Positions 42,097 to 53,682 of a stretch of 64,000 nucleotides of DNA are shown one piece after another; within the stretch, counting starts at the first letter, position 1, and each line of letters opens with the position of its first letter. Below the pieces are notes generated by a model. The model did not search any database, was not told the origin of the DNA, and saw only the letters and a program-made list of their open reading frames with translations. Origin of the DNA: Spiroplasma melliferum (GTDB lineage Bacteria > Bacillota_I > Bacilli_A > Mycoplasmatales > Mycoplasmataceae). A program made the translations under genes and the position numbers. Where the stretch lies: positions 1,256,491 to 1,320,490 of the forward strand of contig CP029202.1 of the NCBI GenBank assembly GCA_005222125.1, read 5' to 3'.

Positions 42097-42250
42097 TACT
42101 ATATGGCAACATATAGTAAACAAACAGAGCTTATCATTACCTGATGGATGGGCCTCCTAAAAGGTAATACCCAAAGATAGGTATCCGTTAGTAAATAGTT
42201 TTTTCATAGTTTTTTCTAAAGGGCATTTCTACTCAAGAGATGCCTTTTTA
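42097..42250 (+). ncRNA. Structured small RNA, about 150 nt, unidentified
   Basis: No reading frame, but dense structure: a perfect 8-bp hairpin closed by a GCAA tetraloop (ACTATATG-GCAA-CATATAGT), then ACAAACAGAGCTT, an ATTACC/GGTAAT stem enclosing GGGCCTCC (complementary to Shine-Dalgarno sequences), an ACC/GGT region, and a factor-independent terminator at 42218-42250. GC content is above its surroundings. The ACAGAG box recalls the Mycoplasma capricolum MCS4 small RNA, reported as U6-like; that link is only a suggestion. Not SRP RNA, tmRNA or RNase P by size and motifs. Confidence 0.55.
42218..42250. terminator. Terminator of the small RNA, also facing mutM
   Basis: GGGCAT and ATGCCTTTTT arms around a loop with TCT/AGA pairs; overlaps the mutM stop on the other strand. 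Confidence 0.7.
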
Positions 42251-43081
42251 TTTTAATTTTTGGCAATAATTACAAAAATAAGTTCCACGTCCATTAATAA
42301 AAATTTTATCAATTAATTGATGGCAATTAAGGCATTCCATTTTATTTCGCCCATGTACTTTTAATTGTTGTAAAAATTTACCATCCATCCCTGGTTCAGG
42401 ATGGTAAGTTGCAATTGTTGTCCCTCCTTCATCAATAGCTTTTTGCAAAACTAGTTTTGTATTCTCAATAATATTTTGATAATCTTGATCAACTAAATTT
42501 TTTGTTCTTTCACCAGGATGAATTTTAGAGGCAAATAAAATTTCATTGGCATAAATATTCCCAATTCCAACAATAACATTTTGTTCCAATAATGTTGTTT
42601 TAATTGGCTGCGATTTATTTTGTCAAGCATTCTTCAAATATGAAACTGTAATCTTTTCATCAAATGGTTCATATCCTAACTTATTCAATGGTGCTTGTTG
42701 TAAATAATCATTTTTACTATATAAATGCATTGTTCCAAATTTCCTTGTATCATGATATCGCAATTGAAATTGATGATCAAGTTCAAATAAAACCATAATA
42801 TGTTGTCATTCGCCAGGTTCATCTTTTGATGTAAAATAATATTTGCCTTCCATTCGTAAATGACTAATTAAAACATAATCATCCAATATAAATAATAAAT
42901 GTTTTCCCATTCGATCAATTCGATTAATTTTTTGTTTAACAATCTCTTTTATAAATTCCTTTGAATCAAGAGGATATTTTATTATTTTATTTCAAAAAAT
43001 TTGACAATCAGTAATTGTTTTTCCAACAACATGTTTTGTTAAAATACAACGAACCGTTTCAACTTCTGGTAATTCTGGCAT
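42248..43081 (-). CDS. mutM: Formamidopyrimidine-DNA glycosylase, 277 aa
   Basis: Starts MPELPEVETV with catalytic Pro2 and Glu3. Contains the helix-two-turn-helix region (GIGNIYANEILF), the Lys of the lesion-recognition loop, and a C-terminal zinc finger with CLNC and CNYC. Removes 8-oxoguanine and formamidopyrimidines. Normal length. Follows polA by 105 bp on the same strand, a common pairing in Firmicutes and mollicutes. Confidence 0.96.
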
Positions 43082-43186
43082 ATTGTTCCTTCTTTCTTAA
43101 TTAATAATTTAATTTTATTTTTATATCTAATAAAAATCAAGATGCTAATAAGTAATCAAAATTATAAAAAATAATATAATTTAATC

Positions 43187-45796
43187 TTATTTTAAATCAT
43201 ATCAGCTTAAACCAGTTTTCATATCAACTATTAACTTTACATCTAATTTAGTAGAATCTTCCATTAATGTTTTAACAATTTTTTGCACTTGAATTAATTC
43301 AACTTGCGGAATTTCAAAAATTAATTCATCATGAATTTGTGCAATAATTTTTGCTTTTAAATTTAATTTTAAAAACTCTTGGTCAATATTTTTTAAAGCA
43401 ATTTTAATAATATCTGCCGCACTACCTTGAATTGGCATATTCATTGCAATTCGCTTTCCAAATTCACGTTGCATATAATTCCGATCATTAATTTCTGGAA
43501 CATAACGTTTTCGATTAAAAATTGTTGTAACATAGCCATTTTGTTTACAAAACTCAACTTGTTTATCAATAAAAGCCTTAATTGTTGGAAATTGCTGATA
43601 ATAATTATTGATTATTGCTTTTGCTTTTGCAACAGAAATATTTAAATCAGTTGCTAAACCAAAGTCACTAATTCCATAAATAATACCAAAATTAACAGCT
43701 TTTGCACTACGACGAATATTTGGAGTAATTTCATCTTTTGATAAATTAAAAATTTTCATTGCAGTATTAGTATGAATATCTTCATTATTATTAAAAGCAG
43801 CAATTAAATCTTGGTCTTTTGACATATGTGCCAAAATTCGTAATTCAATTTGTGAATAATCACAAGATAATAAAATATTATCTGGTGATGAAACAACAAA
43901 AATTTTTCGTACCTCTTTTTGGATATCATCACGAATACTAATATTTTGCATATTAGGTTCCACAGATGAAAGTCTGCCAGTATTTGTTAAGGTTTGTTTA
44001 TAAATTGTATGAACTTTCCCATCAGCAAAAATATATTTTTCCATCCCTTTTAAATAAGTTGAATATAATTTTTGATATTTTCGATAATCTAAGATCTTTG
44101 GAATAATTACATGGTTATTTTTTATTTCTTCTAAAGTTTCTTGTGCTGTTGATCCTTTTTTCCGATCAGGTAAGGAAAAATCTTGAAATAATAATTCTGA
44201 AATTTGTTTTGGAGAATTAGGATTAATTTCTTTTTGTGCAATATCATTAATTTCATTATTTAATTCTTGAACAATTTTTTCAATTCGTAAGGTTTGTGTT
44301 GTTAATTCATATTGGTCAACTTTAACACCATTAATTTCCATTCGTGCTAATGCAAAAGCAGTTGGTAACTCAATATTATGATACAAATCATATTGTTGAT
44401 TAGTTTTTAATAACTCAATAATTTTTGGTCTTAATTTATGAATATATGCTGCTTTTTCGCCAATAAAGTGACCTAATTTAATTACATCAGCAGGAATTTG
44501 TTTTTTAACCCCTTTTCCATAAAATAATTCATCAGTTAAAATTTGTTTTTTCTCAAATAAATTAATATAAGTATCTAAACTATTTTTTGCATTTGAATTA
44601 TAAACATAACCAGCCAACATCATATCATACTCAATATTTTGAACAAAAATATTATCACGAGCTAGAGCAACAATTAAACTTTTTGCATGATAAGTTAACT
44701 TTTGATATTTATTATCATTTAAAAATTGATGTCATAGTTTATCATGCTTTGCATGAATATAATCAAAATAAAAAACGCCTTTGGAATTAACAATTCCAAA
44801 TCCAATAATTTCCGAAGTATGATAATTTTCATCTAATAGTTCTAAATACACAGTAGTATTGTTTTCATTAAATTCAGAACGTCATTCTTCAATAATTTTT
44901 ACTTTTATATTTGAGTTTTGGATATCATTATCTTGATTATTAAATAGTTTTGTTACAAATGAATTCATATTATATTTTAAATAAAATTGCATTAATGTTT
45001 CCTGATTTGGTGAAAATGGAGTGAAAGTAAAATGCTCTAAATTAATATCACAAAAAATAGTAGCTATTTTTTTGCACAATAATGCACTTTCTTTATGATT
45101 CAATAAATTTTGTTGTAAAGCACCCTTAATATGTTCAATATTATCATATAAATTTTCAATTGAATGATATTCCTTAATTAATTTTATTGCTGTTTTTTCG
45201 CCAACTTTTGGAACACCCTTTAAATTATCGGAAGGGTCACCCATTAGCCCTTTTAAATCAGGAACTTGTAATGGTTTAATTCCCCATTTTGCTATTAAAG
45301 CAGCTTCATCAATAACATCAGCACTATCGCCTTGACGTGGCACTAAAATATTTGTTTTATTAGTAATTAGTTGGTATAAATCCTTATCACTGGAAAAAAT
45401 ATCAACATAAAAATCTTCTTTTTCAGCCAACATTGCTAAACATCCTAATAGATCATCAGCCTCATATCCTTCTTGCTCTAAATATGGAATTTGATAACTA
45501 TCTAAAAATTCCTTTACAATTGGAAATTGTACAATTAATTCATTTGGTGTTTTGCTCCGACCATCTTTGTAGTCAACTAATAAATCATGACGAAAATTCT
45601 TTTTTCCTTTATCAAAAGCAACAACAACACTATAGTAGTTATTTGCTTTTAATATTTTATTTAACATATTGGCAAATGCATAAACAGCATTTGTTGGTGT
45701 TCCATCCAAACTTTTTAACATCTCGCCATTATAAGCTGTGGCATAAAATGCTCTAAAAAGCAAAGAATTTCCATCAATTAACAATACTTTTTTCAT
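43187..45796 (-). CDS. polA: DNA polymerase I, 869 aa
   Basis: Starts MKKVLLIDGNSLLFRA. N-terminal 5'-3' exonuclease (residues 1-300) with conserved acidic residues (YEADDLLGC, SSDKDLYQL, GDPSDNLKGVPKVGEKTA). A degenerate 3'-5' exonuclease-like middle (300-480) without a clear DxE motif, so probably no proofreading. Polymerase domain (480-869): motif A DYSQIELRILAHMS, finger helix RRSAKAVNFGIIYG, motif C QIHDELIFE. Read through TGA as Trp; otherwise it would appear as two genes. Confidence 0.96.
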
Positions 45797-45864
45797 TTTA
45801 CAATCTCCTCATTTATGTCCAATTATAGCCTAATTTAATTTTAAAATATACTTTAAAACTTAAA

Positions 45865-46611
45865 TTATCAAACCAAAAAAGCACCACCACTACCAGAAAG
45901 CATTACATTTGAATACTCTTTCTTTAATGTAAGATAAAATTGCTTTAATTTTGGATTAATTTTGAAAGCGGGCTGTTGTAACATATTAAAATAAAGATTA
46001 TTAATTATTTTTTTTGTTTTATAGTATTGATAATTATGGTCAAATTCTTGATAAACATCTTTTGTAATTGATGAAATTTTTGAATCAATAATTTTAAGAT
46101 TTGAAATTTGATAGTTATTAATTTGATGGGTTGTTAAATACTTAATTTTATGGCCATAACCTGAGACTATTGCTGGCTTTTCTAAATAAAAAAATAAGGC
46201 ATCAGAACTAAGATTTTGAATTAACTTTTTAATTTTTCAAGAATAATAATTAATATTAAAAAATTGACAAATAAGTTTAATCATTGCAACAGCATTACTA
46301 GCAGAATAACCAAGACCTGAACCAATAGTTGTATTTTTAATTAAATTAATATGAACTGGAATTGATTTAAACTTCGGGAACATAACAATAAATTTATGAT
46401 AAGCTTCCAAAATAGTATTATTATTTGAATCTAGTTCTTTTTTATTGCAAGTAAAAATTGTTTGTTGACCTTGATAAGGCAATAACTCAACAAAATCATA
46501 TTCTTCCTTATAAGGAAAAATAATACTTTTAATACGGTGCATTTTTTTAAATTTATGTTTATGAAAAACTTCTAAGGTTAAATTAAACTTACCATATGAT
46601 CTAATTTTCAT
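45865..46611 (-). CDS. ispE: IspE-like GHMP kinase, 248 aa
   Basis: Starts MKIRSYGKFNLTLEV, with the family's opening Lys/Asn (K-x-N-L). ATP-binding loop appears as GSGLGYSASNAVA (usual PxGAGLGGGSSDAA), with TTI before it, and a C-terminal MLSGSGGAFLVW (GSGSxxF). Length is slightly short. IspE phosphorylates CDP-methylerythritol in isoprenoid synthesis. The glycine loop is atypical, so another GHMP substrate is possible. Last gene of rnmV-rsmA-ispE, 2 bases after rsmA. Confidence 0.72.
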
Positions 46612-46613
46612 TC

Positions 46614-47462
46614 TTATAGTTCTCCCTTAATTTGTTTAATTTCATTATATAAAAGATAAAAATCATTTAAACTTAAATTTTCTGAACGTAAATTTAATGC
46701 ATAATTTAATTTTAATAAGATATCTTCTGCTAAAGTTTTATTATTAACAATAATTGCTAAGTTATTTAAAATTGTTTTTCGCTTTGTTGCAAACATCATT
46801 CGAATAAACTTAATAAATTCTTTATCATTTATTAGCGCAGGATATTTTTTATTTAATTTAAATTTTAAAACAATACTATCAACTTTTGGTACTGGAACAA
46901 AATTATTACGGCCAACTAAAGAAACTTTTTCAATATCACTATAAAATTGACAAACAACAGAAAGACTATTATAATTTTTTGAATTTGGCTGCGCCATAAT
47001 TCGTTCACCAACCTCTTTTTGCATCATTAAAATAATTTCTTTTACTTTTGGGTTCTTTATTTTTAATAATTTAAAGATAATCGGTGAAGTAATATAATAA
47101 GGAATATTGGAAATAATACTAATTGGATTATTATCTAAAAATTCTGTTAAAAATAATTTTTCTAAATCAAGGGTTAAAATATCTGCTTGAATAATAGTTA
47201 AATTCTGATCTTTAAATTTTAATGTTAAGTATTCCACTAAAGTTGAATCAATTTCAACACAAACAAGTTTATTTGCTTTTAATAAAATAGAACTTGTCAA
47301 AGCCCCCATTCCTGGACCAATTTCTAAAATATTTGTGTTTGGTAAATCAAATGCGCTATCAACAATTAAATTAATAAAATGAGTATTTGTTAAAAAGTTT
47401 TGTCCTTTGCTTTTTTTAGCAACTATCCCTTCGGTGCGCATTTCTTGGTTTTGTTTCTTCAT
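46614..47462 (-). CDS. rsmA: 16S rRNA dimethyladenosine transferase, 282 aa
   Basis: SAM motif I ILEIGPGMGALT (about residue 42), VEIDSTLVE, ILTLDLE, and the catalytic NIPYYITSP. Dimethylates the two adenines in the 16S helix 45 loop. ATG overlaps the rnmV stop (TAATG), the usual pairing. Confidence 0.97.
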   Translation of the reverse strand: MKKQNQEMRTEGIVAKKSKGQNFLTNTHFINLIVDSAFDLPNTNILEIGPGMGALTSSILLKANKLVCVEIDSTLVEYLTLKFKDQNLTIIQADILTLDLEKLFLTEFLDNNPISIISNIPYYITSPIIFKLLKIKNPKVKEIILMMQKEVGERIMAQPNSKNYNSLSVVCQFYSDIEKVSLVGRNNFVPVPKVDSIVLKFKLNKKYPALINDKEFIKFIRMMFATKRKTILNNLAIIVNNKTLAEDILLKLNYALNLRSENLSLNDFYLLYNEIKQIKGEL

Positions 47463-47980
47463 TATTTCTCCTTTAAAATATCAATTAAATCTTGCTTTTT
47501 AACATTCATATAATTTAGTCATTTAAATGTTGTTTTATTATTAGTTGGCATTAAGTTATAATACTTAATAATTTTTTCACGCTTTAATTTTGAATCAACT
47601 AAATTAATATAATCACTTCATAATAAATTATCAACTGGCTGGTTTGAAAAACTAATTAAATTATTAATACTGTTTTTAATCGCAATTTCAGATGCTTCAG
47701 CGACGCCAACTTTTTTACCCTTAATTGCATCATTCTTACTTATAAAAGCATGAAGGCAGTTATTTTCCAAATAATCACTAATAATTTGGCGTAATTTTTG
47801 CCCAGGATAATCAGGATCAGTAAAAATAATTATTTTATTGTTTAAACTAATTTTTTTAATCAATGCTAACTTTTCTTTTGTAATTCCACTACCACTGGTT
47901 TCAATTGTTTTAATGTCAGGAAAAATACTTTTTAACTTTGTTGAATCGGTCTTACCTTCAACAATAATAAATACTCCCAT
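47462..47980 (-). CDS. rnmV: Ribonuclease M5, 172 aa
   Basis: TOPRIM domain with IIVEGKTDS (catalytic Glu) and IFTDPDYPGQKLR (DxD). Final step in 5S rRNA maturation. ATG 47978-47980 chosen (AAGGATAAA before it); a GTG at 47990-47992 would add four residues. First gene of the operon and divergent from mreB, sharing a palindromic promoter region. Confidence 0.92.
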
Positions 47981-48013
47981 TTTATCCTTCACTCCCCGAT
48001 AAACACCTTTTTC

Positions 48014-48049
48014 ATTTACTTATCATGATTTTATAGTATAATTATACTA
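48014..48049. promoter_or_regulatory. Divergent promoter region of mreB and rnmV
   Basis: On plus: TTTACT (48015-48020), 16 bases, TATAAT (48037-48042). The -10 lies within a perfect 16-bp palindrome TAGTATAATTATACTA (48034-48049), giving a -10 on both strands. Confidence 0.6.
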
Positions 48050-48108
48050 GACTGTTATATTAAAATAATCATAAATTTTAAATATAGGAGTAGGAGGCAA
48101 AAAGAAAT

Positions 48109-49158
48109 ATGGCTAATTATAAATTTGGAAAAGACTACTCGTTTTTAGCATTAGACTTAGGTACAGCTAATACGGTAGCCTATGTATCAGGTCAGGGAAT
48201 TGTTTACAATGAACCTTCAATGATGGCATATGACACTTTAAGCAACTCATTAATTGCCTTAGGAAATGAAGCATACAAAATGGTTGGAAAAACGCATGAT
48301 CATATCAGAATGGTAACACCTCTTGTTGATGGAGTTATCTCAGATATGGAAGCAGCCCAAGATTTACTAAAGCACATTTTTAGTAGATTAAAATTATCAG
48401 GAATTTGAAAAAATTCACTAGTAATATTAGCATGCCCAAGCGGAGTTACCGAATTAGAACGTGGTGCTTTAAAAGCTATTGCAAAAGATATGGGAGCAAG
48501 TCACGTTTTAGTAGAAGAAGAAGTTAAACTAGCAGCATTAGGAGCTGGCATTAACATTGGTCTAGCTCAAGGAAATTTAGTAATTGATATTGGTGGAGGA
48601 ACAACAGATATTGCAATTATTTCAGCTGGTGATATCGTAATTTCAAAATCAGTTAAAGTTGCTGGAAAACAGTTAGATCAAGAAATTCAAAAATATATTC
48701 GTGCTGAATACAATGTGCTAGTTGGAATTAGAACTGCTGAACAAATTAAAAAAGAAATTGGTGCATTAGTTAAAATAATTAATGAAAAACCAGTTCGTGC
48801 CTTTGGCCGTGATATTATTACAGGATTACCACGAGAAGTATTAATTAAACCTGAAGAAATTAAAAACGTTTTATTAGCCCCTTTTTCAAGAATTACAGAC
48901 TTATTGGTAGAAGTGTTAGAACAAACACCACCAGAATTAGCTGGTGATGTTATTAGAAATGGAATTACCATCTGTGGTGGAGGCGCTTTAATTCGTGGAA
49001 TTGTAAAATATTTTGAGTCAATTTTCCAATTAAAAGTAAAAGCTGCAAATGATCCATTAATGTGTGTAATTGATGGTGCTAAAACTTACGAAAAAAATTT
49101 AGGTGCTGTAATTGAAAGAATTCAGTTACTTGATGCAAATGAATACAAAATTTCATAA
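48109..49158 (+). CDS. mreB: MreB bacterial actin, paralogue A, 349 aa
   Basis: Actin ATPase signature complete: phosphate-1 LDLGTANTVAYVSG, connect region, phosphate-2 IDIGGGTTDIAI, adenosine motif CGGGALIRG, and EEEVKLAALGAG with the catalytic Glu. Spiroplasmas use several MreBs together with fibril for helical shape and swimming. Most similar by eye to paralogue D (52554), from YVSGQGIVYNEPSMMAY to the ETPPELAGD stretch. Ends at a strong terminator (49157-49190). Confidence 0.97.
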
Positions 49159-49190
49159 AAAAGTATATTTTTAAAATATACTTTTTTATT
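49157..49190 (+). terminator. Terminator after MreB A
   Basis: 14-bp stem, AAAAAAGTATATTT / AAATATACTTTTTT, loop TTA. Confidence 0.85.
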
Positions 49191-49417
49191 TTTTAAGACA
49201 TTAATACCATAAAAAATAATTAAAATTTTAAAAAAAGAAAAAAGAAACTTGAAATCATCATTTTTAATTGCAAATTATACCAGATTTTATATAATAAAAT
49301 TACTTGATATTGAATGTTTTATAACAAATAAAGGGTTTAATATTAAAGAAAATTATTATGTTATTATTATTGCTATGTTTTTTAACGAAGCAATAAACGG
49401 AAGGAGACATTTTAAAG

Positions 49418-50467
49418 ATGGCAATATCAGACGTATTGAAAAATTCATTTAACATTTCGCCAAAAGCACCCCGGAAATTCATTGCTATCGATTTAGGAAC
49501 TACTAATTCGATTGCTTATGTTGCTGGGAGAGGCATTATTTTTAATGAAGCATCAGTAATGGCATATGAAATCGGAACTAAGAAACTAATAGCATTAGGT
49601 AATGATGCTAAAAAGTTAATTGGAAAAACACACGATAAAATTGAAATTTACTCACCATTACGTAATGGAGCAGTTACAAACTTAACTATTGCAGAAGAAT
49701 TTATTCAACAAATAGGAAAAAAAGCAAAGGTAGCTGATTTATGAAAAAATGCTATTGTTTTAATTGCATGTCCCAAAAATGTTACAGACTTAGAAAAACA
49801 AGCAATAATCAAAATGTGTAAAAATATCGGTGCTGACTTTGTAAAAATTGAGGAAGATTCATTAATGGCTGCCTTGGGAGCCGGTGAAAATATTTTTGCA
49901 CCAAAAGGAACTTTTATTTTAGACATTGGTGGTGGAAAATCAAGTTGTGCTATTATCTCAGCTGGTGGAATTGTTGAAAGTAAATCAATTAAAACTGCTG
50001 GAAATTATATTGATGAAGAAATCTTAAAATATATTCGGGCAAAACATACCATTTCAATTGGTGTTGTTACTGCTGAACAAATTAAAAAACAAATTGGTTC
50101 ATTATACAAAACAAAAGAAAATAAAAAAATGATTATTTTCGGCCGTGATGTTGTAACAGGAATGCCAAAAGAAGCAGAGATTTTAGATTCAGAGATTAGA
50201 AAATTATTAATAAGTATTTTTTCATCAATTACACAATTGATAACCGAAGTTTTAGAAAAAACTCCGGCTGAATTAGCTGGTGATGCTGTTGCTAATGGAA
50301 TTTTAGTTACTGGAGGATGTGGCCAAATTGCAGGAATTAAAGAATTTTTATCAGATTATTTCCAAATTCCCGTTCGTGTAGCTAAAAACGCTGAAACATC
50401 TGTTATTGATGGATGTATTGCTTACGAGAAAAAAATTAGAACCGACTTAATTGAAGAAAACAAAAAA

Positions 50468-50476
<9 letters not shown>
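49418..50476 (+). CDS. mreB: MreB bacterial actin, divergent paralogue B (MreB3-like), 352 aa
   Basis: ATG after GGAAGGAGAC, with an extra 20-residue N-terminal extension (MAISDVLKNSFNISPK). Phosphate-1 is normal (IDLGTTNSIAYV), but phosphate-2 reads IGGGKSSCAI instead of GGGTTDIA, and the Glu motif reads IEEDSLMAALGAG. Spiroplasma MreB3 is known for changes at these ATPase positions and weak hydrolysis, so this is probably MreB3. Own terminator (50468-50505). Confidence 0.92.
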
Positions 50477-50523
<47 letters not shown>

Positions 50524-50555
50524 GATAAAATTATATTATATAAGGTGAGGCAATA

Positions 50556-51287
50556 ATGAAAAAAGTATTATCATTTTTAACAGCACTAACTTTTATAACA
50601 CCAGTAGTTAATTCAGTTGTGAGTTGTTCAACAATTGATGTACGAATTCGCCAAGCTTTGGCAAATTGAACTTATACATCAAAAACTGATCAACCAATTT
50701 TTGGGACAGTTTTTAGTTCTGACAAAACAATTAATGAGCCATATTTTTCATATTGATTTATTCAGCAAATTTTAACTTCGTCTGGTTACATTAATATTGA
50801 TAAACCATGAAATCAATTACTAAACAATAGCGGTATTGCCTGGCCTTATCCCAGTTCAACAAATATTGAAGAAATTTATAGTGATTGATTTAATTCTACC
50901 ATTACCAGTATTGAAGAAGGTAAAATTAATATTTCTGATTTAAAAACTTTCTTTGTTTATATGACAATTTATAATCCAATTATAATTTTATCTGATACAC
51001 AAATTTTTAAATATGAATATAAGCGTGACCAATCAGCAATTGAAATTAAATACCAATATAAAACGCCAACTGATATTAGTACTTATATCACAAAGTTAGT
51101 TAAAAAATATCTAACTTTTTTGAAAGAAACAGTTGAAGTTAAATATTTAAAATTAACTAAATATTTTTTAACAATTGATGAAGCAAAACAACGAATCGAA
51201 AATTTAGTCAATAGTTTAATTAGGATTTTAACAATTATGTCACCCACTTTTGTAATTCCTTTAAGCATTAATACAAACCGGTACTAA
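50556..51287 (+). CDS. Lipoprotein between mreB genes, 243 aa
   Basis: ATG after AAGGTGAGG. Signal MKKVLSFLTALTFITP with lipobox VVSCS (Cys about 24). Mature part soluble, rich in Tyr, Asn, Ile and Trp (TGA-coded), with a long helical region near residues 165-220. Set in the middle of the cytoskeletal cluster in the same direction, so it may link the cell surface and the MreB system; or it is merely an insertion. No family recognised. Confidence 0.78.
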
Positions 51288-51327
51288 ACTTAATTATGGA
51301 ATAATTTTTAGGAAAGATTAGGATTTA

Positions 51328-51336
51328 TGTTATAAT
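51328..51336 (+). promoter_or_regulatory. Extended -10 promoter of MreB C
   Basis: TGTTATAAT (-10 hexamer 51331-51336), leaving a 120-base leader before the ATG at 51457. Confidence 0.55.
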
Positions 51337-51456
51337 TATTTTGTATTGTATTCTCTATTTGAAAATAAATATAGAGACTTGCAATTCATTTTATTGATTA
51401 ATCAAATATATTAATCTAACTAATTAATTTAACAAGAAACAGGAGGACAAAATTAC

Positions 51457-52500
51457 ATGGCTTTATTTAATAGTGCAAAAAAACCGGCTTTCGTTTCTAT
51501 GGATTTAGGAACTGCTAATACATTAGTATATGTTTCAGGTTCAGGAATCGTTTATAATGAGCCTTCAATTGTTGCTTACAGAATTAAAGAAAACAGAATT
51601 ATTGCTGTAGGAGCCGAAGCTTACAAAATGATTGGAAAAGGAAATAAGTCAATTCGTATTGTTAGACCAATGGTTGACGGAGTTATTACAGATATTCGTG
51701 CAACAGAAGCACAATTAAGATATATCTTTACAAAATTACGTATTACAAAACAATTAAAACATTCAATTATGTTATTGGCTTGTCCATCAGTAATTACTGA
51801 ATTAGAAAAAGCTGCTTTGAAAAAAATTGCTATGAACTTAGGAGCATCGAAAGTTTTTGTAGAAGAAGAAGTTAAAATGGCTGCATTAGGTGGTGGGGTT
51901 GATATTTACAAACCTGCTGGAAACCTAGTCATTGATATGGGGGGAGGAACAACAGATATTGCTGTTATGGCCTCAGGAGATATCGTATTATCAAAATCAG
52001 TTAAAGTTGCTGGAAACTACTTAAATGATGAAGCACAAAAATTCATTCGTTCACAATACGGTCTAGAAATTGGATCAAAAACTGCTGAACAAATTAAAAT
52101 TGAAATTGGGTCATTATCAAAATACCCTGATGAAAGAAGAATGAAAGTTTATGGACGTGATGTTGTTTCAGGGTTACCAAGAGAAATTGAAGTAACACCT
52201 GAAGAAATCAGAGAAGTATTAAAAGTACCAGTGTCAAGAATTATTGACCTAACAGTTCAAGTGTTAGAAGAAACACCACCAGAATTAGCTGGTGATATCT
52301 TCAGAAATGGAATTACCATCTGTGGGGGAGGAGCTTTAATCAAAGGAATTGATCGTTACTTTACAGATACATTACAATTACCATCAAAAATTGGAGAACA
52401 ACCATTATTAGCTGTTATTAATGGAACTAAAAAATTCGAATCAGACATCTTTGATATCTTAAGATTAGAATCAATGCATGTAAAAGAATTAAATTACTAG
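51457..52500 (+). CDS. mreB: MreB bacterial actin, paralogue C (MreB2/MreB5 type), 347 aa
   Basis: MALFNSAKKPAFVSMDLGTANTLVYVSG; phosphate-2 IDMGGGTTDIAVM; CGGGALIKG; EEEVKMAALGGG. All ATPase motifs intact. C-terminus LRLESMHVKELNY differs from the other three. By this tail and motif details it belongs to the MreB2/MreB5 subgroup rather than MreB1/MreB4; which of the two cannot be settled by eye. AGGAGGAC ribosome site. Followed by paralogue D after 53 bp. Confidence 0.96.
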   Translation: MALFNSAKKPAFVSMDLGTANTLVYVSGSGIVYNEPSIVAYRIKENRIIAVGAEAYKMIGKGNKSIRIVRPMVDGVITDIRATEAQLRYIFTKLRITKQLKHSIMLLACPSVITELEKAALKKIAMNLGASKVFVEEEVKMAALGGGVDIYKPAGNLVIDMGGGTTDIAVMASGDIVLSKSVKVAGNYLNDEAQKFIRSQYGLEIGSKTAEQIKIEIGSLSKYPDERRMKVYGRDVVSGLPREIEVTPEEIREVLKVPVSRIIDLTVQVLEETPPELAGDIFRNGITICGGGALIKGIDRYFTDTLQLPSKIGEQPLLAVINGTKKFESDIFDILRLESMHVKELNY

Positions 52501-52553
52501 AATAATCATTAATTGATTATAATAGTTATTAAATTGTTAAGGAGGACAAAAAC

Positions 52554-53612
52554 GTGAGACCAGAAACTAGACCATTTATTTCTCTTGACTTAGGAACTGC
52601 TAATGTTTTAGCATATGTTTCAGGACAAGGTGTAGTCTACAATGAACCATCATTAATGGCTTATAACAATAAAACTAATAGTTTAATTGCTTTAGGGAAA
52701 GCTGCCTATGATATGGTAGGAAAAACACACGGAGATATTAGAATGGTAACACCATTAGTAGATGGAGTTATCGCAGATATGGAAGCTGCACAAGATTTAT
52801 TAAAACATATCTTTTCAAGAATGAAAATGATGAACATTTGAAAGAATGCTATTGTATTATTAGCATGTCCAAGTGGAGTTACTGAACTTGAAAGAGAAGC
52901 ATTAAAAAATGTTGCTAAAGAAATGGGTGCTGAATTAGTTATCATTGAAGAAGAGGCTAAAATGGCCGCTTTAGGAGCAGGAATTAATATTGAATTACCT
53001 CAAGGTCATTTAATCATTGATATCGGTGGAGGAACAACTGATTTAGCTATTATTTCATCAAGTGATATTGTTGTTTCAAGATCAATTAAAGTTGCCGGAA
53101 ATCACTTTGATGATGATATTCGTAAATACATTCGTTCAGAATATAACATTGCAATTGGGCAAAAAACAGCCGAAGATGTTAAAAAATTCATTGGTTCATT
53201 AGTTAAATACCATAACGAAAGATCAATGCAAATCTACGGACGTGATATTGTTTCAGGATTACCAAAAGAAGCAAAAATCTCTTCAGAAGAAATTAGAAAT
53301 GTTTTACTAAATGCCTTTTCTAAAATTACAGATTTAGTAATTGAATTATTAGAAAATACACCACCAGAATTAGCTGGTGATATTATGAGAAATGGAATTA
53401 CAGTTTGTGGGGGAGGAGCTTTAATTAGAAATATTGACAAATATTTCTTTGATATTTTCCAATTACCAACTAAAATAGCTTCAGATCCATTAAATTGTGT
53501 TATCGAAGGAACAAAAATCTTTGAAAAAACAATTAAGAAAAACATTGAAAATGGTTTGTATAATTTTCAAGAAAAAGGATTATTATCAACATTAGGTAAA
53601 AAAAGAAAATAA
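52554..53612 (+). CDS. mreB: MreB bacterial actin, paralogue D (MreB1/MreB4 type), 352 aa
   Basis: Starts at GTG (52554) seven bases after AAGGAGGAC; MRPETRPFISLDLGTANVLAY-type N-terminus. Phosphate-2 IDIGGGTTDLAI, CGGGALIRN, IEEEAKMAALGAG: intact. C-terminal extension (NFQEKGLLSTLGKKRK) is basic and could bind membrane or partner proteins. Co-transcribed with C and closed by the palindromic terminator at 53622-53654. Confidence 0.96.
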
Positions 53613-53621
53613 ATTGAAGCA

Positions 53622-53654
53622 AAAAAAATATTAGGTTAACCTAATATTTTTTTA
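53622..53654. terminator. Bidirectional terminator between mreB and tatD
   Basis: AAATATTAGGTT and its exact complement with A- and T-runs on both sides. Confidence 0.85.
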
Positions 53655-53682
53655 TTGTAATTTTCAAACTTGAAATTAAAAA

